DNA of 64,000 nt from Pseudomonadota bacterium (GCA_018261735.1 JAGTRM010000002.1:110493-174492), one strand, 5' to 3'. Shown: positions 44,292 to 54,318, numbered from the stretch's first letter. The notes: generated by a model not told the origin, from the sequence alone. Made by a program: numbers and translations.

Positions 44292-47063
44292 ATGGAACTC
44301 GCCAAGAGCTTTGAGCCTGCCGATATCGAACGCCGCTGGTACCCGCAATGGGAAGCCGCCGGCCACTTCAAGCCGAACATGCTGGCTGCCGCCACCTCCT
44401 TTTGCATCCAGTTGCCGCCGCCGAACGTGACCGGCACGCTGCACATGGGCCACGCCTTTAACCAGACCATCATGGATGGCCTGACGCGCTATCACCGCAT
44501 GAAGGGCGAGAACACGCTGTGGAATCCGGGCACCGACCATGCCGGCATCGCCACGCAGATCGTGGTCGAGCGCCAGCTTGAGGCGCAGGGCATCAGCCGC
44601 CATGACATGGGCCGCGCCGCGTTTATCGAGCGCGTGTGGGAATGGAAGGCCGAATCCGGTGCCACGATCACGCGCCAGATGCGCCGCATGGGCGCGTCGG
44701 TCGACTGGACCCGCGAATACTTCACCATGGATGCGCAGTGCTCGAAAGCGGTCACCGAAGTCTTCGTGCGCCTGTTCGAACAGGGTCTGATCTATCGCGG
44801 CAAGCGCCTGGTGAACTGGGACCCGGTGCTCGGCACCGCGGTTTCCGATCTGGAAGTGGTGAGCGAGGAAGAAGACGGCCACATGTGGCACATCAAGTAC
44901 CCGCTCGCCGACGGTTCGGGTGAGCTGGTCGTGGCGACGACGCGTCCGGAAACCATGCTCGGCGACGTGGCCGCGATGGTGCACCCGGAAGACGAGCGCT
45001 ACAAACACCTGATTGGCAAGAGCGTGGCGCTGCCGCTGTGCGACCGCGAAATCCCGATCATCGCCGACGATTACGTTGACAAGGAATTCGGCACCGGCGT
45101 GGTCAAGGTGACCCCGGCACACGATTTCAACGATTACGCCGTCGGCCAGCGCCACAATCTTCCGCAGATCAATATCTTCACGTTGACTGCGCACGTGAAC
45201 GATAACGCGCCGGCCAAGTACCGCGGTCTGGACCGGGTCGAAGCGCGCAAGCAGGTGGTGGCGGATCTGGCCGCGCTCGATCTCTTGGTCGACATCAAAA
45301 AGCACAAGCTGATGGTGCCGCGCGGCGACCGTACCGGTGCGATCATCGAGCCGATGCTGACCGACCAGTGGTTCGTGGCGATGAGCAAGGCCGACGAAAC
45401 CGGCAAGAGCATCACCGAGAAGGCGCTCGAAGTCGTCGAGACCGGCGAAGTGAAGTTCGTTCCGGAAAACTGGGTCAACACGTACAACCAGTGGCTGAAG
45501 AACATCCAGGACTGGTGCATCAGCCGCCAGCTGTGGTGGGGCCACCAGATCCCGGCCTGGTACGACGAAGACGGCAAGATCTACGTGGCACGCAGCGAAG
45601 AAGAAGCCCAGGCGCAGGCCCCGGGCAAGAGGTTGAAGCGCGACAACGACGTGCTCGATACCTGGTTCAGCTCGGCGCTGGTGCCGTTCTCGACCCTGGG
45701 CTGGCCGGAAAAGACCCCGGAATTCCAGGCCTTCCTACCCTCGTCGGTGCTGGTGACCGGCTTTGACATCATCTTCTTCTGGGTTGCCCGGATGATCATG
45801 ATGACCAAGCACTTCACCGGTGAAGTCCCGTTCAAGCATGTCTACGTGCATGGCCTGGTGCGCGACGGCGAAGGCAAGAAGATGTCGAAATCCGAGGGCA
45901 ACGTGCTCGATCCGGTCGACCTGATCGACGGCATCGCGCTCGATTCGCTGCTGGAAAAACGCACCACCGGCCTGCGTCGTCCGGAAACCGCACCGAAAGT
46001 CGCGCAGAAAACCAGCAAGGAATTTCCGGACGGCATCCCGGCCTACGGCACCGACGCGCTGCGTTTCACCTTCGCCAGCCTCGCCACGCTGGGCCGCAAC
46101 ATCAACTTCGACCAGAAGCGCTGCGAGGGTTATCGCAACTTCTGCAACAAGCTGTGGAACGCCACGCGTTTCGTGCTGATGAACGTCGAAGGCAAGGATG
46201 TCGGCCTCGACGAAACCCTGCCGCTGGAATTCTCGTTCGCAGACCAGTGGATCATCGGCCGCTTGCAACAAGCCGAGCACGACATCAGCCTCGCATTCGA
46301 TACCTTCCGCTTCGATCTGGCTGCGCAATCGATCTACGAGTTTGTCTGGAACGAATACTGCGACTGGTATATCGAGCTCGCCAAGGTGCAACTGCAAGGC
46401 GGTTCCGAAGCCGCGCAGCGTGCCACGCGCCGTACCCTGATCCGCGTGCTGGAAACGATCCTGCGCCTTGCGCACCCGATCATCCCGTTCATCACCGAAG
46501 AGCTGTGGCAGACCGTCGCGCCGCTGGCCGGTCGCAAGACGCACGACTCCTTGATGGTCGCGGCCTGGCCCGTGGCCGATCTGGCCAAGATCGACCCGGC
46601 CGCTGATGCGCTGGTCGAGGAACTCAAGGCGCTCGCGTTTGCCGCGCGCAACCTGCGCGGCGAGATGAACCTGTCGCCATCGCAGAAAACGCCGCTGTTC
46701 CTCGAAGGCAGCGAGGAACTCGCCAAGTTCGTGCCTTACCTGATGCCGCTGGCCAAGCTGTCCGAGGCCAACATCGTCGCCAAGTTGCCGGAAGACGACG
46801 CCCCGGTCGCGGTGGCCGGCCAGACCCGTCTGATGCTGAAGGTCGAGATCGACAAGGCGGCCGAATCGGCACGGCTGACCCGCGAGATCGCCAAGCTCGC
46901 CGACGGTCTGGAAAAGCTCAAGGCCAAGCTGGAAAAACCGGGTTACGTCGACAAGGCGCCGGCGCATCTGGTCGAGAAGGACAAGGCGCTCTTGGGCGAG
47001 CAGGAAGAGAAGCTCGGCAAGCTGAAAATCCAGCTTGATAAACTGGGGTCCCTTGCTGTGTAA
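44292..47063 (+). CDS. valS: Valyl-tRNA synthetase
   Basis: 923 residues, class Ia synthetase of normal length. The HIGH-type motif is [10 protein letters not shown] (about residues 49-58) and the KMSKS motif is [13 protein letters not shown] (about residues 531-543). Editing-domain features [13 protein letters not shown] and [16 protein letters not shown] are present. The C-terminal coiled-coil arm ([30 protein letters not shown]) is intact. It charges tRNA-Val and edits threonine. It is followed after 37 bp by a lipoprotein gene on the same strand with visibly lower G+C. Confidence 0.98.
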   Translation: MELAKSFEPADIERRWYPQWEAAGHFKPNMLAAATSFCIQLPPPNVTGTLHMGHAFNQTIMDGLTRYHRMKGENTLWNPGTDHAGIATQIVVERQLEAQGISRHDMGRAAFIERVWEWKAESGATITRQMRRMGASVDWTREYFTMDAQCSKAVTEVFVRLFEQGLIYRGKRLVNWDPVLGTAVSDLEVVSEEEDGHMWHIKYPLADGSGELVVATTRPETMLGDVAAMVHPEDERYKHLIGKSVALPLCDREIPIIADDYVDKEFGTGVVKVTPAHDFNDYAVGQRHNLPQINIFTLTAHVNDNAPAKYRGLDRVEARKQVVADLAALDLLVDIKKHKLMVPRGDRTGAIIEPMLTDQWFVAMSKADETGKSITEKALEVVETGEVKFVPENWVNTYNQWLKNIQDWCISRQLWWGHQIPAWYDEDGKIYVARSEEEAQAQAPGKRLKRDNDVLDTWFSSALVPFSTLGWPEKTPEFQAFLPSSVLVTGFDIIFFWVARMIMMTKHFTGEVPFKHVYVHGLVRDGEGKKMSKSEGNVLDPVDLIDGIALDSLLEKRTTGLRRPETAPKVAQKTSKEFPDGIPAYGTDALRFTFASLATLGRNINFDQKRCEGYRNFCNKLWNATRFVLMNVEGKDVGLDETLPLEFSFADQWIIGRLQQAEHDISLAFDTFRFDLAAQSIYEFVWNEYCDWYIELAKVQLQGGSEAAQRATRRTLIRVLETILRLAHPIIPFITEELWQTVAPLAGRKTHDSLMVAAWPVADLAKIDPAADALVEELKALAFAARNLRGEMNLSPSQKTPLFLEGSEELAKFVPYLMPLAKLSEANIVAKLPEDDAPVAVAGQTRLMLKVEIDKAAESARLTREIAKLADGLEKLKAKLEKPGYVDKAPAHLVEKDKALLGEQEEKLGKLKIQLDKLGSLAV

Positions 47064-47100
47064 TTTCACAATTCTTTACAAAACCCGCAGCGGCCTGGAA

Positions 47101-47679
47101 ATGAAACAGAACAAATTAATCGGATCTGTCGTAATCATCTTGGCCGCTGCAGGTTGTGTCACACCTCCCGTAACCTATACCCCGCCGATCTCGGGTCAGT
47201 TTGCGACACTGCAGATCAAAACAGCGCAAGCGCCGGTCCAGCTTGCCGTTGAAACCTTTGAGAATGGCTTGTCCTGTACCGGAAGGCGAACCCTCTTTGC
47301 CGGAAAACTCCAAGATGCCAAACTGGACAAGAAGATTGCAGCGGACAAGCCATTCACCGTTCGACTGCAGTTCAACACGTCGCGCAGCGTATGTGTAGTC
47401 ACAAGCTCTTTCCTGCCCAAGGTCGGTGAATCCTATCAATTGCGCCCCCTGTTCGATGAAACAGTGTGCAGTGCTGTCGTTATCAATGTCACCCATCTTG
47501 CCGAGGCGGAAGCGGAAAAAACCTTCGTCAAACGGGAATCCAGGCAATTGGCTTATGCGGATGCACCCTGGTGTGCACCGATGACCCGTGACGAGTTCTA
47601 TAAAGCCGTGGAAGCCAAGGCAAACGGAAGTCTGGCCAAGATGAAGATCGAAGATTTCAAGGATCTGCTCGGAAAATGA
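47101..47679 (+). CDS. Lipoprotein of unknown function paired with a trypsin-like protease
   Basis: 192 residues from the ATG at 47101. The signal is MKQNKLIGSVVIILAAAGC with lipid-modified Cys19. The mature part has four cysteines besides Cys19 (SCTGRR, SVCVVTS, ETVCSAVV, APWCAPM) that could make two disulfides, and beta-rich segments such as KPFTVRLQFNTSRSVCVV. No known domain was recognised. It overlaps the next gene, a secreted serine protease, by 4 bp (ATGA), so the two are probably made together. Codon use and G+C differ from valS. Confidence 0.75.
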   Translation: MKQNKLIGSVVIILAAAGCVTPPVTYTPPISGQFATLQIKTAQAPVQLAVETFENGLSCTGRRTLFAGKLQDAKLDKKIAADKPFTVRLQFNTSRSVCVVTSSFLPKVGESYQLRPLFDETVCSAVVINVTHLAEAEAEKTFVKRESRQLAYADAPWCAPMTRDEFYKAVEAKANGSLAKMKIEDFKDLLGK

Positions 47680-48680
47680 AAACGCTCATTTTGGCTCTGA
47701 TTGCCGGTTTGGCCGTACCTGTGTCAGCGATGGAGCCGGACAAATTCTTTGAAAAAACCGCCCCCAGTGTCTGGCTGGTACGTATTTTCGATGCAGATGG
47801 ACTGCCCGCAGGAAAAGGCAGCGCGGTGACCATTGCACCGGGCAAGTTGTTGACCAATTGCCACGTTCTTGCCAAGGCCAAGCGTTTCGAAATCGGGCAA
47901 GGAAAGAAGTTTTATCCGGGGAAGCTGGAGCTGTTGGATTTCGAGCGGGATATGTGCCAAATATCTGCCGAGAATTTCCCGGCGCCGGCGGTTCCGCTAG
48001 GCAACAGTGATGGTTTGCGTGTCGGGCAGAAGGTGTTCGCGCTGGGCAACCCGAGGGGTTTGGAGCTGACGCTGAGCAATGGTCTGATTTCCGCACTGCG
48101 CAGTGACAACCAGGACCAGCTCAAAGAGATTCAAATCAGCGCGCCGATCTCGCAAGGGTCGAGTGGCGGCGGACTTTTCGACGAACAAGGTCGTCTGATT
48201 GGTATAACAACACGTGGTTATATCGACGGACAGAACCTGAACTTTGCGATCCCGATCAACTGGGTCAAGGATCTGTCGGAAAGAAGCCGGGCGGTAATCG
48301 AAAAAATGAACAAGCCTGCCCAAAAGGTTACAGAAGCGGAAATCGAAGCTGGACAATCGATGCATCCTTATATCATCCCGCCTCCTTCGGGTTTTGCCAG
48401 AATCGAAGAGGGGGCACTTGTTCCCATTCGAGGCGAATTACGCCAGAGTTATACCAATTATCTTGAAAAACCTGCGCCCAAAGCTTTTGTTATTGGTGAT
48501 AAATCAGGTGCTTTTACCGAGTTTGGTCCCGATTCAATAAGACAAGCTTTCGAACGCTGTTTTCGCACCAACTGGAGCTGCTGGTTATATGCCGTCGATG
48601 ACCGTGTGCTTTGGACGACACGAATATCAAATCGCCTGGCCTTGCGCGACCTGAAACCCCTTGCCACACCGGATAAGTGA
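47676..48680 (+). CDS. Secreted trypsin-like (S1C/HtrA-type) serine protease without PDZ domain
   Basis: 334 residues with a signal peptide (MKTLILALIAGLAVPVSAM). The catalytic triad is visible: His in LLTNCHVLAKA, Asp in LDFERDMCQI, Ser in QGSSGGGLFDEQGRLIGITTRG. The fold follows the HtrA protease domain to about residue 215 (LNFAIPINWVKDLSERS). The remaining 110 residues are not a PDZ domain but a unique tail with two cysteines (FERCFRTNWSCW). The partner lipoprotein gene overlaps its start. Substrate unknown. Confidence 0.85.
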   Translation: MKTLILALIAGLAVPVSAMEPDKFFEKTAPSVWLVRIFDADGLPAGKGSAVTIAPGKLLTNCHVLAKAKRFEIGQGKKFYPGKLELLDFERDMCQISAENFPAPAVPLGNSDGLRVGQKVFALGNPRGLELTLSNGLISALRSDNQDQLKEIQISAPISQGSSGGGLFDEQGRLIGITTRGYIDGQNLNFAIPINWVKDLSERSRAVIEKMNKPAQKVTEAEIEAGQSMHPYIIPPPSGFARIEEGALVPIRGELRQSYTNYLEKPAPKAFVIGDKSGAFTEFGPDSIRQAFERCFRTNWSCWLYAVDDRVLWTTRISNRLALRDLKPLATPDK

Positions 48681-48853
48681 CAGGTTTTTCAAGCAGTTCA
48701 ACCAGGGCGATGGCCGCTCCCGATAAATCGGCGCCGCCATGATTTCTCCGCTAAATTCAGGGAAATAACGGGCAATAAGGATTTTGCCCCGCATGGCCAG
48801 TAAATTTTCGCGGCCGGTGGATGGGGATGTGGTTTCTGCTTGGCGGGGGCGTG

Positions 48854-50278
48854 ATGTATTTCCGGAAGTTCAACAGCAGCCTGCGGCGTTTGCTGGAGCG
48901 ATATGCCAGTGCTCCGATGCAGCGCCTGCGTGAAAAAACCTTTTCCGCGCCCTTCGCCCGCGGGGTCGGGGTATTGGTGTTGGCTGCGATCGGGTTGTCC
49001 TGCGAATTGCTGCTGATGTTTCATGCGCGGGAGAACGAAGCGGAAAATCGTGTCGTCACAGCCGCGTATGCCAGCAATTTGCGCGCCCGGGCCGACCGGG
49101 AATTGAATGCGGTGCTGTTCCTTTCCAGTGGCCTGTCCAGCTATCTGGTTGTGCGTCACGATCAACTCGATTCCCTCGAGTTGTACCGGATCCTGGCCAA
49201 TCTGTATGGATCTAGCCGGCATATTCGCAATTTCAGCATCGCCGTGGGTTATCGGGCGAAGTATGTCTATCCCCTCCGGGGCAACGAAAAAGTACTGAAC
49301 ATCGACTACACGAAGCTTCCGGCGCAGTGGCCGGAGGTGGCGCGGGCTATAGCCAGCGTGCGCGGGACTCTTACCGGGCCGGTGGATCTGGTTCAGGGCG
49401 GAAGCGGCTTAATCTACCGGGTGCCGGTCTTCGTCGATGACTCCTATTGGGGGCTGCTATCTACGGTCATCAATCCCGATTCTTTTTTTGCGTCCGCATT
49501 CGACGAACTGCGTTCGGAGCGTTATGAGTTTGCCATTCGAGGCAAGGATGGACTGGGTACTGCAGGCGAGGTGTTTTATGGCGATCCCGCGGTATTTGCT
49601 GATTCCGAGGCGATCCAGATCGAATCGGAGGTTCCCAATGGCAAGTGGATTTATGCCGTACGAGCTAAAACCCTGCCTGGCAGCTCGGTCTTCAACTGGC
49701 TGCTCCGCCTGAGTGGATGGTTGCTGGCCGCGTTGACGGGGCTGGCGACAACGACGTTGTTGTTGCAGCGGGTTGAGCTGGCGCGCCATGCCGGATTTGA
49801 CAGCCTCACCGGCTTGCCGAACCGACGGCTGCTCGATGACCGCCTGGAACAGGCCGTGCAGCGCCATGAGCGCGAGACCGGCGGCCGTATCGGCGTTTTG
49901 TTCATTGACCTGGATGGCTTCAAGGCGATCAACGACGAACATGGCCACAAAGCGGGCGATGCTGCATTGCGCACGGCGGCCCAGCGCATCCGGGAAGAAA
50001 TCAGGCTGAGCGATACCGTGGCGCGCTGGGGCGGAGATGAATTTGTCGCGGTGATTGAAGAGGCCAACGAGGCCCTGATGCAGTATCTGAGCCATCGCTT
50101 GCGCCATTGCATCGAGCAGCCGTTCGAATACAACGGCGTTACGTTCCGCATGTCGGCCTCGATCGGCACGGCGATGCTTTCATCGGCCACGGCCACGGCC
50201 GAAGCGCTGCTGCAGCTGGCAGACCGGCACATGTTTGAAAACAAGCAGCAGCGGCGCTCGGCAAAGGCTGTGCGATAA
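48854..50278 (+). CDS. CHASE-GGDEF diguanylate cyclase
   Basis: 474 residues from the ATG at 48854 (GGCGGGGG ahead). Membrane helix at about 38-60, a periplasmic CHASE-type sensor (about 65-270: ASNLRARADRELNAVLFLSSGLSSYL, GYRAKYVYPLRGNEKVLNIDY, YRVPVFVDDSYWGLLSTVINPD), a second helix (about 288-310), then a GGDEF domain. The catalytic motif is RWGGDEFVAVIEE, and DSLTGLPNRRLLDDRL begins the domain. It should be an active c-di-GMP synthase. No inhibitory RxxD five residues before the motif was seen (RLSDTVARWGGDEF has RLSD earlier), so feedback control is uncertain. Confidence 0.9.
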   Translation: MYFRKFNSSLRRLLERYASAPMQRLREKTFSAPFARGVGVLVLAAIGLSCELLLMFHARENEAENRVVTAAYASNLRARADRELNAVLFLSSGLSSYLVVRHDQLDSLELYRILANLYGSSRHIRNFSIAVGYRAKYVYPLRGNEKVLNIDYTKLPAQWPEVARAIASVRGTLTGPVDLVQGGSGLIYRVPVFVDDSYWGLLSTVINPDSFFASAFDELRSERYEFAIRGKDGLGTAGEVFYGDPAVFADSEAIQIESEVPNGKWIYAVRAKTLPGSSVFNWLLRLSGWLLAALTGLATTTLLLQRVELARHAGFDSLTGLPNRRLLDDRLEQAVQRHERETGGRIGVLFIDLDGFKAINDEHGHKAGDAALRTAAQRIREEIRLSDTVARWGGDEFVAVIEEANEALMQYLSHRLRHCIEQPFEYNGVTFRMSASIGTAMLSSATATAEALLQLADRHMFENKQQRRSAKAVR

Positions 50279-50380
50279 ACGAGCCACTCTGTTTGCGTGC
50301 CGCCGGGAAAATCCGGATTGGACGTTTCCCCGCAGCCGCCGCAGAATAGCCGATTGCCCTGTGCCCTTTCCCGATCCTTC

Positions 50381-51268
50381 ATGAATCTTCCTGCCGATCA
50401 CCGTGCCACCGGCGTGCTTGCCATTGCACTCTGTGCTTTTCTCTGGAGCAGCGCCGGTCTCTTCATCAAGCTGATCGACTGGAACCCGATGGCGATTGCC
50501 GGAATGCGCAGCCTGATTGCCAGCCTGGCCATACTGCTCTGGCTCAAGCGGCCGCACTTCACCTGGTCGTTTGCCCAGGTCGCGGCAGCGCTGGCGAATA
50601 CGGTGACCATGATGCTGTTTGTGTTTGCCAACAAAACCACCACGGCCGCCAATGCCATCCTGTTGCAGTATTCCGCGCCGATCTTTACAGCCCTGTTCGG
50701 CGTCTGGTTGCTGCACGAAAAACCGCGGCGGGAACACCTGTTGGCGTTCCCGTTCGTGGCTGCCGGCATGCTGATTTTCTTTATTGACGATGTTGCGAGC
50801 GGCGGGCTGATCGGCAACCTGGCTGCAGCGGCATCGGGCGTCACCTTCGGTCTTTATTTTGTTTTCATGCGCATGCAGAAGAGTGAATCACCGCTGCAGG
50901 CCACCTTGCTGTCGCACTTCATGACCGCGGGCCTAGGATTGATGCTGGCCTGCTTTTTGCCGCTGCCAGTGCTCACGCCGGGTTCTTTGATGGCGATCCT
51001 GGCGCTGGGCGTGGTGCAGATCGGCCTGGCGGCCATTTTCTTCGCCTATGGTATCAAGCGCGTGACCGCGGTGCAGGCCGTTCTGGTTTCCCTGATCGAG
51101 CCGACTTTCAACCCGATCTGGGTATTCCTCAGTACCGGGGAGAAACCGGGTGGCAATGCCATCCTCGGCGGCTTGCTGATTGTCGGGGCGGTCACCGCCG
51201 CCTCGGTGGTTTCGGTGCGGCGAGCGCGGCAAGAGGTTCCCGCTGCGGAACCCGAGGCCGCCAGATAG
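50381..51268 (+). CDS. EamA-family (DMT) transporter
   Basis: 295 residues from the ATG at 50381. Ten membrane helices in two EamA halves: ALCAFLWSSAGLFIKLIDWNPMAIAGMRSLIA starts the first, and AAAASGVTFGLYFVFMRMQKSESPLQATLL the second. The end of each half has the EamA pattern (LLQYSAPIFTALFGVWLLHEKP; LVSLIEPTFNPIWVFLSTGEKPG). Such proteins export metabolites or amino acids. Substrate unknown. Followed by a small lipoprotein gene after 34 bp. Confidence 0.87.
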   Translation: MNLPADHRATGVLAIALCAFLWSSAGLFIKLIDWNPMAIAGMRSLIASLAILLWLKRPHFTWSFAQVAAALANTVTMMLFVFANKTTTAANAILLQYSAPIFTALFGVWLLHEKPRREHLLAFPFVAAGMLIFFIDDVASGGLIGNLAAAASGVTFGLYFVFMRMQKSESPLQATLLSHFMTAGLGLMLACFLPLPVLTPGSLMAILALGVVQIGLAAIFFAYGIKRVTAVQAVLVSLIEPTFNPIWVFLSTGEKPGGNAILGGLLIVGAVTAASVVSVRRARQEVPAAEPEAAR

Positions 51269-51302
51269 ATCCAATGAAGTTAATCTCACTTCGGAGAAGG
51301 CA

Positions 51303-51623
51303 ATGATGCGCAAAAACGGGTTTGTTGCGATGGGGTTGGCCGGATTGCTGGCTGCGTGTACTTATGTCCAGTCGCAGCCGGGCGCGGAAAAGGTCGTGCT
51401 GTTTCAGCCAGGGCAAATCACGCGTTGCACCCAGCTGGGCTCGGTCAAGGTCAGTGTGCTCGACCGGGTTGGTTTCGTCGCGCGCAGTTCCGGCAAGGTG
51501 GAATCCGAGCTGCAGGCCTTGGCGCGCAATTCGGCGGTGGACATGGGCGGTGACACCATTACTGCAGCCGGTCCGGTGAGCGAAGGCAAGCAGACGTTCA
51601 ATATTTACCGTTGCCTGCGCTGA
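51303..51623 (+). CDS. DUF4156 small lipoprotein
   Basis: 106 residues from the first of two tandem ATGs at 51303, with a CGGAGAAGG ribosome site. Lipobox GLLAAC with Cys19. The body shows the DUF4156 pattern: GQITRCTQLGSVKVSVLDRVGFVARS and ELQALARNSAVDMGGDTI, ending NIYRCLR with a conserved second cysteine pair. Such YjeI-like lipoproteins are of unknown function. Its 3' end overlaps that of the convergent LysR gene by 26 bp. Confidence 0.78.
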   Translation: MMRKNGFVAMGLAGLLAACTYVQSQPGAEKVVLFQPGQITRCTQLGSVKVSVLDRVGFVARSSGKVESELQALARNSAVDMGGDTITAAGPVSEGKQTFNIYRCLR

Positions 51624-52521
51624 CAGACTCTCGGGCCGATGCCCGGATCCGGGTCAGGAGCTCGCGCACCGCGGCCGAGCGTTCAAAGCGGCGGTGGATC
51701 ACGATCAGCTCGGAATACGGTTCGGTGCCGGCCAGCGGCACGTACTGGACGTCCGGCAGTTTCAGGTAGGCCACTGTTTCCGTGATCAGGCTCACGCCAT
51801 GCCCGGCCGCGACCAGGCTGATCAGCGTGGCAACCTCGCTCAGGTGGAGCTGGATATCCGGCTCGAATCCCGCCTCCCGGCACAGGCCAAGGAGCGCATG
51901 ACCAAGGCCGATCCCGGCCGGATCGTTGAAGGCCAGAAACGGATCGTTGGCCAATTGCGAAAGTGACAGGCTGGTTGCTCCGGCCAGCCGATGGTCATGC
52001 GGCAGTACCGCCACCAGTTTCTGGCTGGCCAGCACAAAGGTTTCAACGCCTTCGGGCAGTGTCGGCGGCAGGGGAGCGCGAACGATGGCGACATCCAGCT
52101 GTTGTTCTTTCACGAATTCGATTTGCGGAAGTATCGCCATCTCGTACAGCTGCAGTGCAACACCGGGATGGTCAGTCCGGTATTGCTTCAACAGGCGAGG
52201 AAAGCTCGGCTGGTACATGACGCTGCCGACAAAGCCGATCTTGATCGTGCCGGAATCACCGCGGGCCGTGTCCTGAGCCACGCGGATCGCTTTTTCTGCA
52301 CTGGCGAGTGCGGCGCGGACTTCGACCAGAAAGGCGGCACCGGCTTCAGTCAATTCCACCCGCCGGTTGGCGCGGCTGAACAGGCGCGCATCCAGCTGTT
52401 CTTCCATCGCCTTGATTTGCTGGCTTAGTGCCGGTTGGGCAATACCCAGGCGTTCTGCCGCACGGGCGAAATGCAGTTCCTCGGCGACGGCAACGAAGTA
52501 GCGGAAATGCCGGAAATCCAT
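51598..52521 (-). CDS. LysR-family transcriptional regulator
   Basis: 307 residues. N-terminal winged helix (MDFRHFRYFVAVAEELHFARAAERLGIAQPALSQQIKAMEEQL) and effector-binding domain from about residue 90 (GTIKIGFVGSVMYQPSFPRLLKQY). Of BenM/CatM/CbnR style in the HTH and first beta strand. It is divergent from the EamA gene at 52805 with a small-RNA candidate between them, so either may be its target. Typical full length. Confidence 0.88.
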   Translation of the reverse strand: MDFRHFRYFVAVAEELHFARAAERLGIAQPALSQQIKAMEEQLDARLFSRANRRVELTEAGAAFLVEVRAALASAEKAIRVAQDTARGDSGTIKIGFVGSVMYQPSFPRLLKQYRTDHPGVALQLYEMAILPQIEFVKEQQLDVAIVRAPLPPTLPEGVETFVLASQKLVAVLPHDHRLAGATSLSLSQLANDPFLAFNDPAGIGLGHALLGLCREAGFEPDIQLHLSEVATLISLVAAGHGVSLITETVAYLKLPDVQYVPLAGTEPYSELIVIHRRFERSAAVRELLTRIRASARESVSAGNGKY

Positions 52522-52581
52522 AGAGCGGTTCTCGGGTTAGATTGATAATAAAAACTTATCAATAATGCATCATCAATGCAA

Positions 52582-52611
52582 TTGATATTATTTTTCTGCG
52601 TTGCATAATAT
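52582..52611 (+). promoter_or_regulatory. Sigma-70 promoter for the candidate small RNA
   Basis: TTGATA (52582-52587), 18-bp spacer and TAATAT (52606-52611), or 17 bp with ATAATA. It is AT-rich in a GC-rich genome. The predicted start is near 52618. It could also serve the EamA gene if the terminator is read through. Confidence 0.6.
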
Positions 52612-52617
52612 GACTCA

Positions 52618-52754
52618 TGCGCGGTGAGCTTGTGAATGAAGGATGCAGATCACCAAAAACCCAACAAGTATGTAATGACAGCCTGGCTGACAGGCATTTA
52701 CTGAGTCCTCCCCTCAGTTAGGCCGGTGTCCTCGATCACCGGCCTTTTCTTTTT
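52618..52754 (+). ncRNA. Candidate anti-Shine-Dalgarno small RNA (UCCUCCC loop)
   Basis: About 137 nt between the LysR gene and the second EamA gene. In order: a promoter (52582-52611), a long-loop stem GGTGA/TCACC (52623-52655), an A-rich single strand (ACCAAAAACCCAACAAG) that suits Hfq, hairpin GCCTG-GCTGA-CAGGC (52681-52695), hairpin ACTGAG-TCCTCCC-CTCAGT (52700-52718) whose whole 7-nt loop is an anti-Shine-Dalgarno sequence, then a terminator (52721-52754). Loops with UCCUCCC are known from the Neisseria sibling sRNAs and the alphaproteobacterial cuckoo RNAs. It encodes no plausible peptide. Confidence 0.65.
52721..52754 (+). terminator. Intrinsic terminator of the candidate small RNA
   Basis: GGCCGGTG-TCCTCGAT-CACCGGCC (perfect 8-bp stem) followed by TTTTCTTTTT. 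It lies 50 bp before the EamA start. Confidence 0.88.
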
Positions 52755-52804
52755 GGAGACGGTCAGCCCACGAATTTTGCGATAGTTTGCAAGGATAATT
52801 TGAA

Positions 52805-53812
52805 TTGATTACCCATCCGTTTTTCAGTAACCGCAAGGTGGTTTTCCTGCTGGCTTCGTTCTGTTGCTTGCTGTGGGGAAGCGCCTATCCTGCGATCAAG
52901 AATGGCTATGCGCTGTTTGCGATTGATCCGACCGACATCCCTTCGAAAATGGTATTCGCCGGTTATCGCTTCCTGTTCGCCGGTCTGTTGCTGCTCTTGA
53001 TGGCGCTCGTGACCCGGCGTGACGGTTTGAGGCTGAACGGCAGGAGCCTGCGTGAATACGCTACGCTGGGTCTGACCCAGACCTCGATCATGTATATTTT
53101 CTTCTATGTCGGGCTGGCTTATACCACCGGGGTGAAAAGCTCGATCATGAATGCGACCGGCACCTTTTTCAGCGTGCTGCTGGCGCATTTCATCTACCAG
53201 AACGACCGGCTCAGTTCGGGCAAGGTGCTGGGCTGCCTGATCGGCTTTGCCGGCGTGATGGCGGTGAACTTCAACCGGGATCTGCTCGATTTCAACTTCA
53301 CATTGCTGGGTGAAGGTTTCGTGGTGATCGCCGCCTTTATCCAGTCGGCCGCGACCATTTACGGCAAGAAACTCTCGCAGAAAGTCGATTCCGTAGTGCT
53401 GACCGGCTATCAATTGGCCATCGGCGGTGCGGCGCTGGTGATCGGCGGCTATGCCACCGGCGGCGTGCTGACCGGCTTCACGCTGAAATCGTCGGCGCTG
53501 CTGTTCTATATGGTGTTGCTGTCTTCCGCCTCGTTTGCCTTGTGGACCATCCTGCTCAAATACAACCGGGTGGGTCTGGTGACCGTGTTCAACTTTCTGA
53601 TCCCGGTATTCGGCGCCGTGCTGTCGGCGATTTTCCTGGGCGAATCGATTCTGGAGTGGAAAAACGTGCTGGCGCTGGTATTGGTCTGCGGCGGGATCTG
53701 GCTGGTAACCCGCGAGCCGAAACCGGCAAAGGCGCAGCCTTTGCCCGAGAGTGTGTCGAACACTCCCGCTCAGTCTTCGCCGGCCTGCCCGGGAAACAGC
53801 ACGTCGGTGTAA
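52805..53812 (+). CDS. EamA-family (DMT) transporter, second
   Basis: 335 residues with a TTG start at 52805 that has AAGGA 9 bp upstream. Ten membrane helices. First half: [26 protein letters not shown]; second half: [24 protein letters not shown], then [28 protein letters not shown]. The last 35 residues are soluble and Pro/Ser-rich. It is divergent from the LysR regulator, a usual regulator-exporter pair. Its last 43 bp overlap the convergent def gene, so the tail may have been extended by loss of an earlier stop. Confidence 0.87.
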   Translation: MITHPFFSNRKVVFLLASFCCLLWGSAYPAIKNGYALFAIDPTDIPSKMVFAGYRFLFAGLLLLLMALVTRRDGLRLNGRSLREYATLGLTQTSIMYIFFYVGLAYTTGVKSSIMNATGTFFSVLLAHFIYQNDRLSSGKVLGCLIGFAGVMAVNFNRDLLDFNFTLLGEGFVVIAAFIQSAATIYGKKLSQKVDSVVLTGYQLAIGGAALVIGGYATGGVLTGFTLKSSALLFYMVLLSSASFALWTILLKYNRVGLVTVFNFLIPVFGAVLSAIFLGESILEWKNVLALVLVCGGIWLVTREPKPAKAQPLPESVSNTPAQSSPACPGNSTSV

Positions 53813-54300
53813 CCGAACTGGTGCATGTCGCGAATCCGCATCGGGTAAAGCACGCCCAGCAGGTGGTCGCATTCATGCTGGACCACCCGGGCATGGAAGT
53901 CTTCGGCAATGCGGTCGATCGGCCGGCCGCATTCATCAAAACCCTGATAGCGTAGACGGGTATAGCGCGGCACGCTGCCGCGCAGACCGGGTACTGAAAG
54001 GCAGCCTTCCCAGCCTTCTTCCATCTCGTCCGAGAGCGGTGTGATGACCGGGTTGATCAGGATGGTTCGGGGTACGGCGGGTGCTTCAGGGTAACGCTCG
54101 CTCGCATCAAAACCAAAAACCACGACCTGCAGGCTGACGCCGATTTGCGGTGCGGCAATGCCGATTCCGCCGCTGGCCGCCATGGTTTCAAACATGTCGG
54201 CTATCAGCGCGTGCAGTTCTGGCGTGTCGAATGCCTCAACCGGCGCCGCCTGGGCGAACAGCAGCGGCTCGCCCATTTTCAGAATCGTATGAACGGTCAT
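53770..54300 (-). CDS. def: Peptide deformylase
   Basis: 176 residues. It removes the formyl group from the N-terminal methionine of nascent proteins. All three metal-site motifs are present: [21 protein letters not shown] (Cys ligand) and [14 protein letters not shown] (HExxH-type HECDH). The N-terminus [14 protein letters not shown] matches the family. It follows ispB by 18 bp on the same strand. fmt is not next to it, so this may be one of two deformylase genes in the genome. Confidence 0.95.
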   Translation of the reverse strand: MTVHTILKMGEPLLFAQAAPVEAFDTPELHALIADMFETMAASGGIGIAAPQIGVSLQVVVFGFDASERYPEAPAVPRTILINPVITPLSDEMEEGWEGCLSVPGLRGSVPRYTRLRYQGFDECGRPIDRIAEDFHARVVQHECDHLLGVLYPMRIRDMHQFGYTDVLFPGQAGED

Positions 54301-54318
54301 GGTTTGGGTCCTGTGGCC

